A stretch of 64,000 nucleotides of DNA from Dastarcus helophoroides (GCA_028583605.1 CM053332.1:18455555-18519554); one strand, 5' to 3'; positions 24,481-36,128 are shown, numbered from the stretch's first letter. The notes: a model not told the origin generated them from the letters alone. Translations and numbers: made by a program.

Positions 24481-24629
24481 TTTTTGGTGGAACGTATTGG
24501 TCCTTGGTTATCTTCAAAAACGAAAATACAAATTTAGTCCCCTGAAACCAAGAAATATTAAAAAACACAACAAAGGTTGCTCTAACGCGTTTTGATAGCC
24601 AAGGCATCATCTTCAGAGAGATACCAAAA
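24481..24629. mobile_element. Family A element, left half only (A4)
   Basis: Starts TTTTTGGTGGAACGTATTGG and runs through CCTGAAACCAAGAAATATTA and GGTTGCTCTAACGCG to the loop motif CATCTTCAGAGAGATACC, where it stops. The mirrored half is missing. Confidence 0.75.
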
Positions 24630-24962
24630 CCTTATTTTTAAAGTTCAAAGATTTTTCTCCCGAACACTTTATTGAAATATTTAAATAATTCAAAATCCCT
24701 GAAAACAAAATTAAACTTTGGGAATAGTCTCTACATTTTTAGATCAAATTTTTTAGAAAATTGTGAGCCTAAAACTAAAATTTCACATTTTAACTTAAAG
24801 TTTCATAATCCTTTTTTTTAATTTTTAGGTTTCCAAGACGGAAATAAGACTCCAAAACCATAAAATTGAAAAAAAGTATTTCCAAACTTTTTAGTTCTAA
24901 AGGCAAAAGTATTTTAAATAACTAAACTTAAGCTTCGAAAGCTCTGCAGTTCCATAAAAATA

Positions 24963-25490
24963 TCGCGCGCGGTCTCTCAGATCGCACTTATATTTATTAT
25001 TTTAGATTTCAATAATTAGTTTGCCAATAATGCTCATTTTTGGTTTAGCTGAGCTTTATAACATCATAAATGTAATGGTTAATCAACTGATTAATTATCC
25101 GTCCATTTTTGTAAGTTATAGCTATTTGCATTATGTGATACCGCGCGCGCCCACGCATGTTAAATTGTTTTGTCATTATAGTTCCTGATATAAATTGATT
25201 TTTGCTTGGAAATAAGGCTGTAGAGGATAATTCCAAACAAGTTTTGTCCAAATGAAACCTATTTTTGGACCCTAACCCGTAAATATATTATTATTGGAAA
25301 TTTAGTTCTGTATAATAATAATTTGGACTTTGTATTTGGCTAAATTTTTTGTTTATAGGTTAAAGCAGTGCATGATTTGTAATTTAATTTTATTAGCAAA
25401 TATACCAAGATACCATATTTTGTCTTAGAACCAGAAAAAGTTAATAAATAACATCATTCATAGATGCGGTCTCTGAGACCGCGCGCGCCC
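24963..25490. mobile_element. Short element with CpG-rich inverted ends
   Basis: The left end CGCGCGCGGTCTCTCAGA and right end TCTGAGACCGCGCGCG are imperfect inverted repeats in an otherwise very AT-rich sequence. A third GC-rich tip lies inside at 25142-25157 (ACCGCGCGCGCCCACG), resembling the right end, so two related copies may be fused. No transposase. The superfamily and target duplication could not be determined. Confidence 0.55.
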
Positions 25491-25739
25491 CATCGTGTTA
25501 CAAAATATGGCGCGCCTACTCTAGGGTTGAATCAAAAATTTGGAAAAAATCTTCAGACTTGAAAAAACGTTTTTTCAGTTTTCGAGTTTTAGGTAAAATT
25601 TATTCAATTAAAGTTAAAATTAAAAAAAAAGATTAAAACGTCAATTTAAAGAAATATTTTAAAAAAGAGTGTCTTTTAAACACATTTTTCTTGAAAATAT
25701 TGAAAGGTTTAGCACCTAACCTTAAATTTAATCTTTAAA

Positions 25740-26168
25740 TTCTAATTCACAGACCAATAGGTTTAAACATTTGTTAGATTTGAAGTTTGGAAACCAAAGA
25801 TCGATTTCTATCTTATTAGATCTCGTCAGTTTGGTATATCCAACTCGAATGCTAACAAATGTTCTGAACTTGTCAGAACAAAACTTCTGACAAGTAATCA
25901 TGTTAGCATTTAAATTGCATATCCCAAACTGACGAGATCAAAGACGATCGAAACCGCCTTTTGGTTTCCAAACTTCGAATCTAATAAATGGTCAAACCTA
26001 TTGGTCTGTGCATTAGAATCTTTGTCTTCTGGGGACTTTCCTAGAAAGCAATCGCTTTGCTAGGTGGCAGTGTTTCAAAAGTTGGTAGTTCAGCTACCAA
26101 TGATACCTAGAGGACTAGAGGGATGCATGAATTGCAGTCTAGGTTATTAAGTGTATTCCACTTGCATA
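25740..26168. mobile_element. Family B hairpin element, copy B1
   Basis: Begins TTCTAATTCACAGACCAATA. A first arm (to about 25860) is mirrored by 25900-26025, which ends ACCTATTGGTCTGTGCAT. A unique right part follows: TTTGTCTTCTGGGGACT, then GTTGGTAGTTCAGCTACC, ending CACTTGCATA. AATCTTTAAA occurs at 25730-25739 and again at 26169-26178. No coding capacity. Confidence 0.8.
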
Positions 26169-26465
26169 AATCTTTAAAGTTAATATGTGAAAAAAAAAAC
26201 TTGCAAAAAATTAGGATTAGCAAAGATCGTTTGCTTGAAATTTTGAAAAAAAGAAAATATTGTAAACAATCTATAACACAAATCTCAACATTAAATAAAT
26301 GCGTAAAGTCGAAATTACAAAATAAATTTCTGGTAAAAGCAACGAAGTCTCGCTAGTAACATCCTAATTTCGAGAAAAAGTTCAAAAACTTAAAAATTTC
26401 AGAAGTGGATTTATGTTTAAAAAATTGACATACAAATCTTGTCTTACGAGTTAAAGCAAGGGTTT

Positions 26466-26554
26466 TTGTGTTATTTTTATTCTTTTTGTTTCAGGGTACA
26501 AGATTTTTATATCAATTTTTGAAGATAAACAAGGACCAGTCTGTTTCAGCAAAA
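26466..26554. mobile_element. Family A element, right fragment (A5)
   Basis: Only the terminal part remains: TTTTTGTTTCAGGGTACAAG, then TTTTTGAAGATAAACAAGGA, ending near CAGTCTGTTTCAGCAAAA. Confidence 0.7.
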
Positions 26555-26639
26555 CAGTGGATTTATGATCTAAATATTAATAAAAACCTATTTGCGGATA
26601 CTAATTCATATTCACTGATTTTTGACTGTCAAAGCTTCA

Positions 26640-28110
26640 AGTTTTTGAAAAATTAGAATCTTACCTTTTTAATGCTGTGACCAGAAATGAATTTAACTTA
26701 CTAAATATATTAATCAAAACCAATTTAAAAATCGCAATTTGTAAACACTAATTTTTGGTAAAGGTTTCAAATTTTTGAAATAAATTTTAAAATTTTTTCA
26801 TCTTCTGTAAATTTCGAGGTTTTTCTATTTATGCCTTGGTTGCAGAGTGTGTTGATTACAGATTTATTGTATCAAATGAAATAGTAAAAACCAGTTTAGA
26901 GATTGCAATTCATAACCACCGATTTTTGGAAAAGTCAATGTTTTTAATTTTAGAAATAAATTTTACCATTTTATTTTCTATCTTTCGTAAATAACGAACA
27001 TAGGTAAAAACGTAGAAGCTTTGAAAAAATCAAAACCTAAATTTTGAAGTAAGTAAAATATTTGTAAAATTCGAAGGATTTTTTCCAAATTTTAACTCTA
27101 ATATTTCAAAGCATTTTCGTAAACAAGTTAAAGCATTTGCGAAAACACTTTATATTTTTACCGAAATTCCGTGAACAAAATCTAAATCTCTGATATAAAA
27201 TCAAAATTTTGTGTTTAAATGAGGAACCTCATTATGTTTGACGTTGGAAATTGAAAGGTAAAATTTGGAAAAGCCTGAAATTAAAAAATAATATTTTTGA
27301 AGTTTCGAGCCTTAAAATCGAAATTATTTTAAATTAGAATTGGACTTTGGGAATTAGGAATTTTATAAAAAAGGTCGAAACTGCTCAAAAAATTTAAAAC
27401 TTCTGGTAAATAAATCCATAATAAAATTTAAATTTTCAGAAAAAACGTTTAGTTTCAAAAACTAATTTACATTTAAATCTTGAGATTAAAGTAAAAATGT
27501 TCTAGCTAAAGTCTCAATTTTGGAAAACTGTCACAAAGTGGCATATGTAAAAAAATGTTTCAAAATATTGTCAACATTCACTAATAAAAATTTAGATAAT
27601 TCCAAACTGGGCCGTAGCAATGTTAAATAAATCAATAAACATTTGGAAAACAAATCAAAATTTTAATTAAAGTACCATAATTGTTTTAAAATTTTAAATT
27701 ATTTTTTTAAAATTAAACTTTAGTAACGAAACATTTTATTTCTAGAAGCAACAGTTTTGGGAAATAGTTTATGAATTTTTCGTTTTGAATTGAAATGTCA
27801 AGGAGATAAATCTTAACAATATCTGAAACATAAAGATATTTTTGTGAAATTTCGAGTTTCGAAGTAGAAATTATTTCGAAAATAAAGTCAAAAATTTTAT
27901 AAAATCATCGACGTTTTCAAACAAAATTATTCTCAACATTGTTTCCCAGTTTAAAGGGAAATTCTCGAGATTGTAGTCGAAATTTAGAGAAAATTCTAGC
28001 TACCTACTATTTAAGTAAAAACATCTTCATTAGAATTTGTCACTTTGTTATAAAAAAAAATCGACTTCAAGTTCGAAGTTTCAAATTAATTTTTTAACTA
28101 AATTCACAGT
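26640..28110. repeat. AT-rich degenerate repeat sequence
   Basis: No gene. The only recognisable insert is a Family C fragment at about 27600-27640 (TCCAAACTGGGCCGTAGCAA, then TGTTAAATAAAT). Confidence 0.55.
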
Positions 28111-28786
28111 TGCTTACTCACCTCCCCCCCTAATCTTTTTAATTCGTTTTGTGTACCTGAGATTGGAAGTCCGTTTTAGTCCTAAAAAAAGTTCCTTGGA
28201 ACTTTAATATCCACTTAATAAAACTGACAAACAACATGCAGTCTAAACTGGCGAGATTAGGAGCTTAAAATTTTGCCCATCAGTTCCCTTTATAACGTAG
28301 GTGAGTATGCAATAAAATTTTTGAAAATTTGCTGATGGTGTTCAATAGGAGGTGAACATGAAAAAATGGAAGGTCACGGTGGATCAGGTAGGTAAATACG
28401 CCAACTAGGATCTGATGTCTAATCCAACGATTCTCTGGAAAATCAAATGCGTTTATTTTGGAGTTGAGGCTTTATTAGCGAACACAACCCAGTTCCTGTG
28501 TCCACACAAGAAGAACCTGGCCATCTAGTTTGATTCTTAGAACAGGAAAGTATTCTTTTTTTTATACTACTCCAGTTTATTTTGTTCGTAGATCCAACGG
28601 TCCACCGGTAGCATATTACAACTCGAATAATTACGAAGACTAATCTGCACAAGTTGTTATCGCTTAAACCACAATTAACGACAGAAATCTCGATTTTTCA
28701 TGGTTCATGGATTAGGAATAAGAACAATGTTAAGTTCATCTTACACGAAATAAAGGGCGCTTGTTTTTGTTCACCAAGATCAATAT
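28111..28786. other. Unassigned sequence, moderately AT-rich
   Basis: Contains a CCTCCCCCCCTAATC run near 28120 and a less AT-rich stretch at 28400-28660, where a minus-strand open frame of 69 codons (28443-28652) is not recognisable. Confidence 0.4.
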
Positions 28787-29154
28787 TGTAGCGAAATGTA
28801 AATTATAGAATATAGTACCTAAGAAAATTTTTTAGAAAGATCTGATAAGGGGAAAGCGGCCGCGATAACGAAGCAAACGGCAGATAAGCGTTGCAGAAAT
28901 TTCGGCAAACGATAAGACTTATTTGCGGGATTTTTCTAGAAGCTGGGAGCCAAAACTATAGAAGGCGGTCGCCTTTCCCTCAAGTCAATTAGTTAAAGTC
29001 AGTTTGTTGGAGAGTATAGTAAATGAGTTAGTAGTTAGACGTCAATAAGTGACTTCATTATTCAGTTGTAGTGTTCCGAGTTTAGTTTGGTTATAAAGAG
29101 GGTATTATTCACCAAGTGTTTAATAATTATTTCGAACTGATAACGCACGTAACA
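28787..29154 (+). mobile_element. Solo LTR, copy 2 (gypsy-like)
   Basis: 368 bp, TG to CA, similar along its whole length to 15983-16335 (both contain GGGGAAAGCGGCCGCGATAA). Flanks are ATAT (28783-28786) and GTAT (29155-29158), one mismatch. The TATA-like site has decayed to ACTATAGAAGGCGG. No internal coding region is attached. Confidence 0.85.
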
Positions 29155-30440
29155 GTATTTACACTATGCAATTTCGCTTAACAGTGCTGTTATAGCGGTC
29201 AAAGTGAGGAAAAGAGTCAGTTAGAGTCCGCCAGGAAACACCTTTGAACCTTTTCTTGAGAGATATTTAAACATTTGATTCTCGCCAGAGGATTAAAAGA
29301 TACAATTAATGCAAGACGGGTTATGATTCCTCAAGCACGCAAAAGAATTGGTTAGATATCGAAACTACGATATTTCTGACAATATGTGACTTTCCAACAT
29401 AATCCTTTAATAGCTTGACAGATTTTTTAATCCTTTTTATACATTTAAAAAGTAAATTACTTCAAATAAGTAAAAATATGCATTTAAAATATCTATAACA
29501 AATGTTAGCTGCAGCTAAGGTATTTTTCAATTTCATCACAAAGCTAGATCCACGGTAACCACATCAATGGTAGTTGCGGAATCAGTATCCAATTTAACTA
29601 CACTCTTTTTGAATTCAGTTGTAGGAATACTTTTCGTAGCACGGAAATTTTTATAAGAATGCTTACAGGTTTAAACCTTGACCTAATACCTAACAGAGCA
29701 GAGTAAGATCTTTTGTACAGACGTGACAATCGTACAAATCTAAGAATCTGTACCCATTTCGATAGGCCTCATCAAAGCTCTCGTATAATTTATTTTGTTT
29801 ACGTCCCATATTCTCAAAATGAAAGTTCAACAAACTTCCACATTGAATTAAATCGAGCCACTTCTTGAGGGATAATGTAGTTATGTGCCCGTGAACTTCG
29901 TTAATTTGGCAACCCTCTGAAAGGTCCGCATCGCCCTGCGGTATATCTTGGCCCTGCCGATTCGTTTCGCCCCAACAAATAAGTTCGAACAGAATGTTTG
30001 TCGATTTAATTTAAACCAAAAAATGTTCTGCGGTTTCGAGTAAATACCGCCACATTCGCTGTCTACATTACTCGAGGTTTAAAGCAAGAAATGCGAAACT
30101 TTAGACAAAACCCATTTATAATGAGGGTGGGATTAAAGTAAGCGAGAAATAATCTAACCCGCCTAGCAATTTCAGTAAAACATTCGGCCGGATTTAGATT
30201 AAAATGGGGAAACACTAGAATTAGTCCAAGCCACAATCCACTTTTATTTTTGTCAAAAGCGACATTTCGTATCGTATTATATGGTAGGGTTTAGACAATT
30301 GTGTTGCTTTTTTAATTTAAAATTCTTAACCTGAAATAATAAAATATTTAGGAGAAAATTTATTTTTGTTTTAAACGATGTATAATGATTGAATTTTTTA
30401 TAGTGTCCCCCAGAAAAAATTGCAAACACTGATCTTTGAT
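29155..30440. other. Unassigned, less AT-rich sequence
   Basis: No repeat recognised. On the minus strand an open frame spans 29690-30010 (listed separately). The remainder shows nothing that can be supported. Confidence 0.4.
29690..30010 (-). other. Unidentified open frame, 106 codons, no early Met
   Basis: On the minus strand a frame stays open between TAA (30011-30013) and TAG (29690-29692). It includes CQINEVHGHITTLSLKKWLD and later YRNGYRFLDLYDCHVC. The sequence is mixed-composition rather than low-complexity, which is unusual in this window. The first Met is late (about codon 67), so if real it would be an exon or a pseudogene. No family recognised. A run of this length can occur by chance across six frames. 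Confidence 0.2.
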
Positions 30441-30442
30441 TT

Positions 30443-30622
30443 TTTTGGTGGTACGGACCGGTCCTTGGTTATCTTCAAAAATTGAAATACAAACCTTGTC
30501 CCCTGAAACCAAGAAATATTGAAAAACACAACAAAGGTGGCCCTGAGAACTCTAGAGCATTCTTGGTTGTGTTTTCTAATCGTTCTTGGTTCCAGGGGAC
30601 AAGATTTGTATTTCAATTTTGG
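30443..30622. mobile_element. Family A element, short-loop copy (A6)
   Basis: Left end TTTTGGTGGTACGGACCGG; right half GGTTGTGTTTTCTAATCG through GGGGACAAGATTTGTATTTC. The central arms are replaced by GGCCCTGAGAACTCTAGAG. Overlapping open frames on both strands are artefacts of the inverted repeat. Confidence 0.7.
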
Positions 30623-31030
30623 AGTATTTTTGAGTTCGATAATTCTAAAACTTTATTACCTATGGAGCGTTTTAGATATAATGTTATTAATTTTGACCAG
30701 ATGTTGGATGCCGACTTAAGAAAGACAAAAAATCGCAAAAGAAATTCACGATCTACCTTTAAAAAATCCATAAATATTACCCTAATTAAGGCACCACTGC
30801 TTAACAACCCTTAATTAACCTTATTGACAAGTTCATAGTTCAAAAGCAGGTGCAGGGACAAAGCAGATAGGTAAAAGAGGATATTGCCAAACTAATGGGC
30901 AAAAAATTTTTGGCAAAAAATTTTCATGCCGTGTAATTTCATACACGTTAAACTAATATGAAAATAATTGTAACTTTTTGTTTCTTTATTTAACCGGTCT
31001 TTTTAAAAATAAAACAAAAAATTTAAAAGT
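30623..31030. other. Unassigned AT-rich spacer
   Basis: No gene or element end recognised between copy A6 and the satellite array. Confidence 0.4.
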
Positions 31031-33500
31031 CGACATTTCGAAAAAAAAGGTGAAATTTTGAGTTTAAAGTCGAAATTTCGAAAAAAATGTCAAAATTTCG
31101 ATATTAAAGTCAGAATATCGAGAAAAAAGTCGATATTTGGGAAAAAAGTCTAAAATTGAAAGAAAAAAGCGAAATACAAAGAAAAATGTCAAAATTTCAG
31201 ATTAAGGGCCAAATTTCAGAAAAACGTCGAAAATTCAAGAAAAAAGTTGAATTCTATAATGCACAGACCAATAGGTTTGAACATTTATTAGATTCGAAGT
31301 TTGGAAACCAAATACCGGTTTCGATCTTGTTAGATCTCGTCAGTTTGGTATATCCAACTCGAATGCTAATAAATGTTCCGACAAGTAAGTACTAAAACAA
31401 TCACAGGCGTCGAGCGAGTGACTCTTTAGTACTACCACCTATTGGTCCATAGAGAAACTATGGCCATCGCCAACAATGACGTATGCAAACCTATTGGTCT
31501 GTGCATTATAGAATCCTTGTCTTCTGGGAACTCTCCTAGAGAGCAACCGCTTCGCTAGGTGGCGCAGTGTTTCAACTGTTGGTAGTTCAGCTACCTATGA
31601 TTCACTATACACGCCTGGAGGGCTGCATGAATTTGTAGTCTAGGTTGCATTCTTCTTGCATAAAAAAGTTGAAATTTAGAAAAAAGTCGAAATTTGAGAA
31701 AAAAGTCGATATTTCGAGAAAAAAAGTCTAAATTTGCGAAAAAGGTCGAAATTTCGAGAATAAATGTCGAAATTTCGGGGAACAAAGTCCAAATTTAGGA
31801 AAAAGGACGAAATTTTAAATAAAAAAGACGAAATTTTGAGTTTAAAGTTGGAATTTCGAGAAAATGTCGAAATTTAAGAAAAACGTCGAAATCTCGAGAA
31901 AAAAGCCGAAATTTGAGAAAAAGTCGAAATTTCGAGACAAAAGTCGAAATTTGCGAAAAAGCTCGAAATTTCGAGAAAAAAAGTCGAAATTTCCGAAAAA
32001 GGACGAAATTTTAAATAAAAAAGACGGAATTTTGAGTTTAAAGTTGGAATTTCGAGAAAAATTTCTAAATTTCGATATTAAGGCCAAAATATCGATATAA
32101 AAGTCAAAATTTGAGAAACAAGTCGAAATTTGAGAAAAAAAAACGAAATTTTGAGAAAAAGATCGAAATTTCGAAAAAAATCGAAATTTGAGAAAAAAGT
32201 CAAAATTTCGTGAAAAAGTCCAAATTTCGAGATAAAAAATCGAAATTTGCGAAAAAAGTCGAAATTTGAAAAAACGGCGAAATTTCGAGAAAAATGTCGA
32301 AATTTGAGAAATTTGAGAAAAAGTCGAAATTTCGAAAAAAAGCCAAAATTTGAGAAAAAGTCGAAATTTCGAGAAAAAAGTCGAAATTTGCGAGAAACGT
32401 CGAAATTTCGAGAAAAAAAGTCGAAATTCGCGAAAAAGGACGAAATTTCAATAAAAAAAGTCGAAATTTTGAGTTTAAAGTTGAAATTTCAAGAAAAATG
32501 TCGAAATTTCGATATAAAGGTCAAATTTTCGATAAATTTGAGGAACAAGTCGAATAATGAGAAAAAAACGAAATTTTGAGAAAAGGGTCGAAAGTTCGAA
32601 AAAAAATCGAAATTTGAGAAAGTCAAAATTTCGTGAAAAAGTCGAAAATTGGAGAAAAAAGTCGAAATTTGCGAAAAATGTCGAAATTTGAAAAAAACCT
32701 CGAAATTTCGAGAAAAAAGCCGAAATTTGAGAAAAAGTCGAAATTTCGAGAAAAAAGTAAATTTGCCAAAAAGGTCGAAATTTGAGAAAAACGACTAAGT
32801 TTCGAGAAAAAAGCCGAAATTTGAGAAAAAGTCGAAATTTGCGAGAAAGGTCAAAATTTCGAGAAAAAACAGTCGAAATTTGCGAAAAAGGATGAAATTT
32901 TAAGAAAAAAAGTCGAAATTTTGAGTTTAAAGTTGAAATATCGAGAAAAATGTCGAAATTTCGATATTTAGGTCAAATTTTCGATGAAAAAGTCGAAATT
33001 TGAGGAACAAGTCGAAAATTGAGAGAAAAAAACGAAATTTTGAGAAAAAGGTCGAAATTTCGAAAAATAATCGAAATTTGAGAAAAAAATTAAAATTTCG
33101 TGAAAAAGACCAAATTTGGAGAAAAAAAGACAAAATTTCGAGAAAAAAGTCGAAATTACGAGTTTAAAATCGAAATTTTGAAAAAAGTCGAAATTTCGAA
33201 ATTAGGGGCGAAATTTCGTGAACGAAGGCGGAATTTCAGAAAAACGTTGAAATTTCGAGAAAAAAGTCGAATTTTGAGAAAAAAGTCGAAATTTCGAGAA
33301 AAAAGTCGACATTACGAGATAAAGAGTCGAAATTTGTGAAAAAGGTCGAAATTTCGAGGATAAAAGTTGAAATTTCGCAAAAAAAAACTCGAAATTTTGA
33401 GTTTAAAGACGACATTTCCAGAAAAATGTTAAAATTTCGATATTAAAGTCAAAATATCGAGAAAAAAGTCGATATTTAAAAAAAGGCGAAAATAATAAAA
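31031..33500. repeat. Satellite array, unit about 20 bp (TCGAAATTTCGA core)
   Basis: More than a hundred degenerate copies of AAAAAGTCGAAATTTCGAG, alternating with GAAATTTGAGAAAAA and GAAATTTGCGAAAAA variants. The core TCGAAATTTCGA is itself palindromic. A longer phrase (GAGTTTAAAGTTGAAATTTC, then a TCGATATT phrase) recurs near 31060, 31839, 32034, 32471, 32923, 33155 and 33399, suggesting higher-order units of roughly 200 and 440-475 bp. The array is split by Family B copy B2. Open frames on both strands are repeat artefacts. Confidence 0.9.
31252..31661. mobile_element. Family B hairpin element, copy B2
   Basis: Begins TTCTATAATGCACAGACCAA and ends GCATTCTTCTTGCAT. Its left arm end recurs inverted at about 31475-31503 (CAAACCTATTGGTCTGTGCA). 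Direct repeats AAAAAAGTTGAA flank it at 31240-31251 and 31662-31673. The repeat matches the satellite unit but carries GTTGAA instead of the usual GTCGAA on both sides, which supports a true target duplication. Confidence 0.85.
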
Positions 33501-33742
33501 AACGAAATTTGAGAACGACGACTGAGAACGTTGGTCTTTTTCTAAAGTTTGACCAATTTGAGGATATTTAGAAATTTTTGTCCAAGTTCGGCTATTTTCA
33601 TCTGTTTTTCGAATTCTCGAAATCTCGTTATATTCTAAAAATTAGTCTTTATTTTGGAAATTCCACAACTCAAATTTCGACTCTTTGCCTCAATATTTGG
33701 CTCTCCAATGGGAAAACCAATTTTTCTCAAAATATTAGCTTT

Positions 33743-33924
33743 GATGGAACGGACTGGTCCTTGGTTATCTTCAAAAATTGAAACACAGAACTTGCTCGAA
33801 CCCGTTTCGACAGCCGAAACGCGTTAGAGCAACCTTTGTTGTGTTTTTTATTCTTTCTTGGTTTCAGGGGCCAAGATTTGTATTTCCATTTTTGAAGATT
33901 TTGAAGTTCTGTGTTTCAATTTTT
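33743..33924. mobile_element. Family A element A7, with an empty paralogous site
   Basis: Starts GATGGAACGGACTGGTCCTT; the right half ends in a rearranged TTCTGTGTTTCAATTTTT. Flanks AAAATATTAGCTTT (33729-33742) and AAAATGTTAGCTTT (33925-33938) differ at one base. The paralogue at 35690-35703 reads AAAATGTTACCTTT with no insertion. Confidence 0.8.
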
Positions 33925-34732
33925 AAAATGTTAGCTTTTTACTTAAAATATAAATCTTTTTAAAATTCATATTTTTTTTCTAATTTTTTCAAGGTGTGAC
34001 TTATTTGAAAACGTTGACTTTTATGTTAAAATTCGATAGCTTGTGCTCTTCGAAATTGCAATTGTTTCCTCGAAATTCGTCCTTTCCTCGAAGTTTCACC
34101 TTTTCTTTCGAAATTAGATCAAATTTTGTTTCAAATTTCTACTTTTTTAAATATTCGATCCCTTTTTAAGAATTTAAAAACTTTGACCTTTTATCATTTA
34201 AATTTCGACGTATTTTTGAAGTTACTTTGACATTATTAATTCCTTCAAAATTTCGCGTTTCCTTAATAATTTTTTTCTTCGACTAACTATGACTTACTTG
34301 TTAAATCACGACTTTTTTCAAAATGTTCACTATTTATTGTAAATTTGTTTATGGTGAAAGTTTTTTAAAAACTTACTTTTTTCAAAATTTTCACTTTCCA
34401 GTCTGGACCTCTATTAAAAATTTTGACTTCAGAATTTTGACAGTTTTCTTAAAGTTTTGAATTTTTGTTCGTAAATTTTGACTTTTTCTAGTAGTTCGGA
34501 ATTTTATATGGTAAATTTAACTTAATTTGAAAAATTCCATTTTATTGGAAAGTTCCATTTTTTCCAAATTTCGACCTTTTTTAAATATTCGATCTTTTTT
34601 AAGACTTTAAAAACTGTGACCTTTTATGATTTAAATTTGGACTCATTTTTTAAGTTATTTTGACAATATTCATTCCTTCAAAATTTCGTCCTTTCTTAGT
34701 GTTTTTTTCTTTCAATTAACTATGGCTTACTT

Positions 34733-35466
34733 AGGCAAGAAGAATGCAACCTAGACTACAAATTCATGCAGCCCTCCAGGCGTGTATAGTGAATCATAGG
34801 TAGCTGAACTACCAACAGTTGAAACACTGCCACCTAGCGAAGCGGTTGCTCTCTAGGAGAGTTTCCAGAAGACAAGGATTCTATATTCACAGATTAATAA
34901 GTTTGAACATTTATTAGATTCGAAGTTTGGAAACCAAATACCGGTTTCGATCTTGTTAGATCTCGTCAGTTTGGTATATCCAACTCGAATGCTAACAAAT
35001 GTTCCGACAAGTAACTAAAGTACTTAAACATTCACAGGCGTCAAGCGAGTGAGTCTTAATACTATCACCTATTGGTGCATAGATAAACTATGGAATCCTT
35101 GTCTTCTGGGAACTCTCCTAGAGAGCAACCGCTTCGCTAGGTGGCTGTGTTTCAACTGTTGGTAGTTCAGCTACCTACATATGATTCACCATACACGCCT
35201 GAAAGGCTGCATGATTTTGTAGTCTAGGTTGCATTCTTCTTGCATACGACATTGTTGGCGATGGCCATAGTTTCTCTATGGACCAATAGGTGGTAGTATT
35301 AAGAGTCACTCGCTTGACGCCTGTGAATGTTTTAGTACTTACTTGTCGGAACATTTGTTAGCATTCGAGTTGGATATACCAAACTGACGAGATCTAACAA
35401 GATCGAAACCGGTATTTGGTTTCCGAATCTAATAAATGTTCAAACCTATTGGTCTGTGCATTATAG
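34733..35466. mobile_element. Family B composite element B3 (double palindrome)
   Basis: Order: inverted right part (34733-34888), left arm (34889-35092), right part (35093-35260), inverted left arm (35260-35466). So it behaves as two Family B copies fused head to head. Ends are AGGCAAGAAGAATGCAACC and GTGCATTATAG. Direct repeats TATGGCTTACTT lie at 34721-34732 and 35467-35478. The uninserted paralogue TATGACTTACTT lies at 34288-34299. Confidence 0.85.
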
Positions 35467-36128
35467 TATGGCTTACTTGCTAAATCATAACTTTTTTTAA
35501 AATTTTGACTCTTTGTTGTAAATTTGATTATGGTAAACTTTTTTTGAAAACTTTCTCTTTTCAAAATGTTCACCATTCATTCACTCATTGTATTCTAAAT
35601 ATAAGTCTTTATTTTGGAAATTTTACAACTTTGAATTTCGACTTTTTGCCTCAATATTTGGTTCTCCAATGGGAAAACCAATTTTTCTCAAAATGTTACC
35701 TTTTTACTTAAAATATAAACCTTTTAAAAATTCATATTTTTTTCTAATTTTTTTCCAAGATTTGACTTATTTGAAAACGTTGACTTTTATGTTAAAATTC
35801 CATAACTTGTGCTCTTCGAAATTGCAATTGTTTCCTGAAAATTCGTCCTTTCCTCGAAGTTTCACTTTTTCTTTCGAAATTAGATTAAAATTTTGTAAAT
35901 TAGGGTAAACACTTTTTATCCATTTGAATTTTTCTTTCAAAATCTAACCTTTTTTGTTTCTGCAAATTTTGATATTTTTTCCTGGAAATTCGTCTTTTTT
36001 ATTTCATTTCAACATTGTCTTGCTAACATTTGTCTTATTTAAAAGCTTGTTTTCCTTGGAAATTTAGAGTTTATTTTTTTTACATTATAATTTGTTTAAA
36101 TAGGGTCTGTTTTCGACATTTCTTTTTT

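Larger units (their letters stand above)
33560..36060. repeat. T-rich repeat block with internal duplications
   Basis: Opposite strand bias to 31031-33500. Segment U (33640-34130) recurs at 35600-35890; both read CAATATTTGG, CTCCAATGGGAAAACCAATT and TTGACTTTTATGTTAAAATT. Segment V (34140-34390) recurs at 34560-34732 continuing at 35467-35580. Copies U and V' have been invaded by Family A and Family B elements while their paralogues have not. Confidence 0.75.

Noticed and set aside
30482..30814. 110-codon open frame in the Family A copy
   Set aside because: Runs through an inverted-repeat element into unrelated sequence; open frames on both strands come from the arms.
31842..32579. Long open frames on both strands
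   Set aside because: Both strands are open because the satellite unit lacks stop codons in those frames; Lys/Ser or Phe-rich repetition only.
31031..33500. Regularly spaced short repeats resembling a CRISPR array
   Set aside because: Units are about 20 bp, degenerate, directly adjacent without unique spacers, and the window is eukaryotic. It is a satellite.
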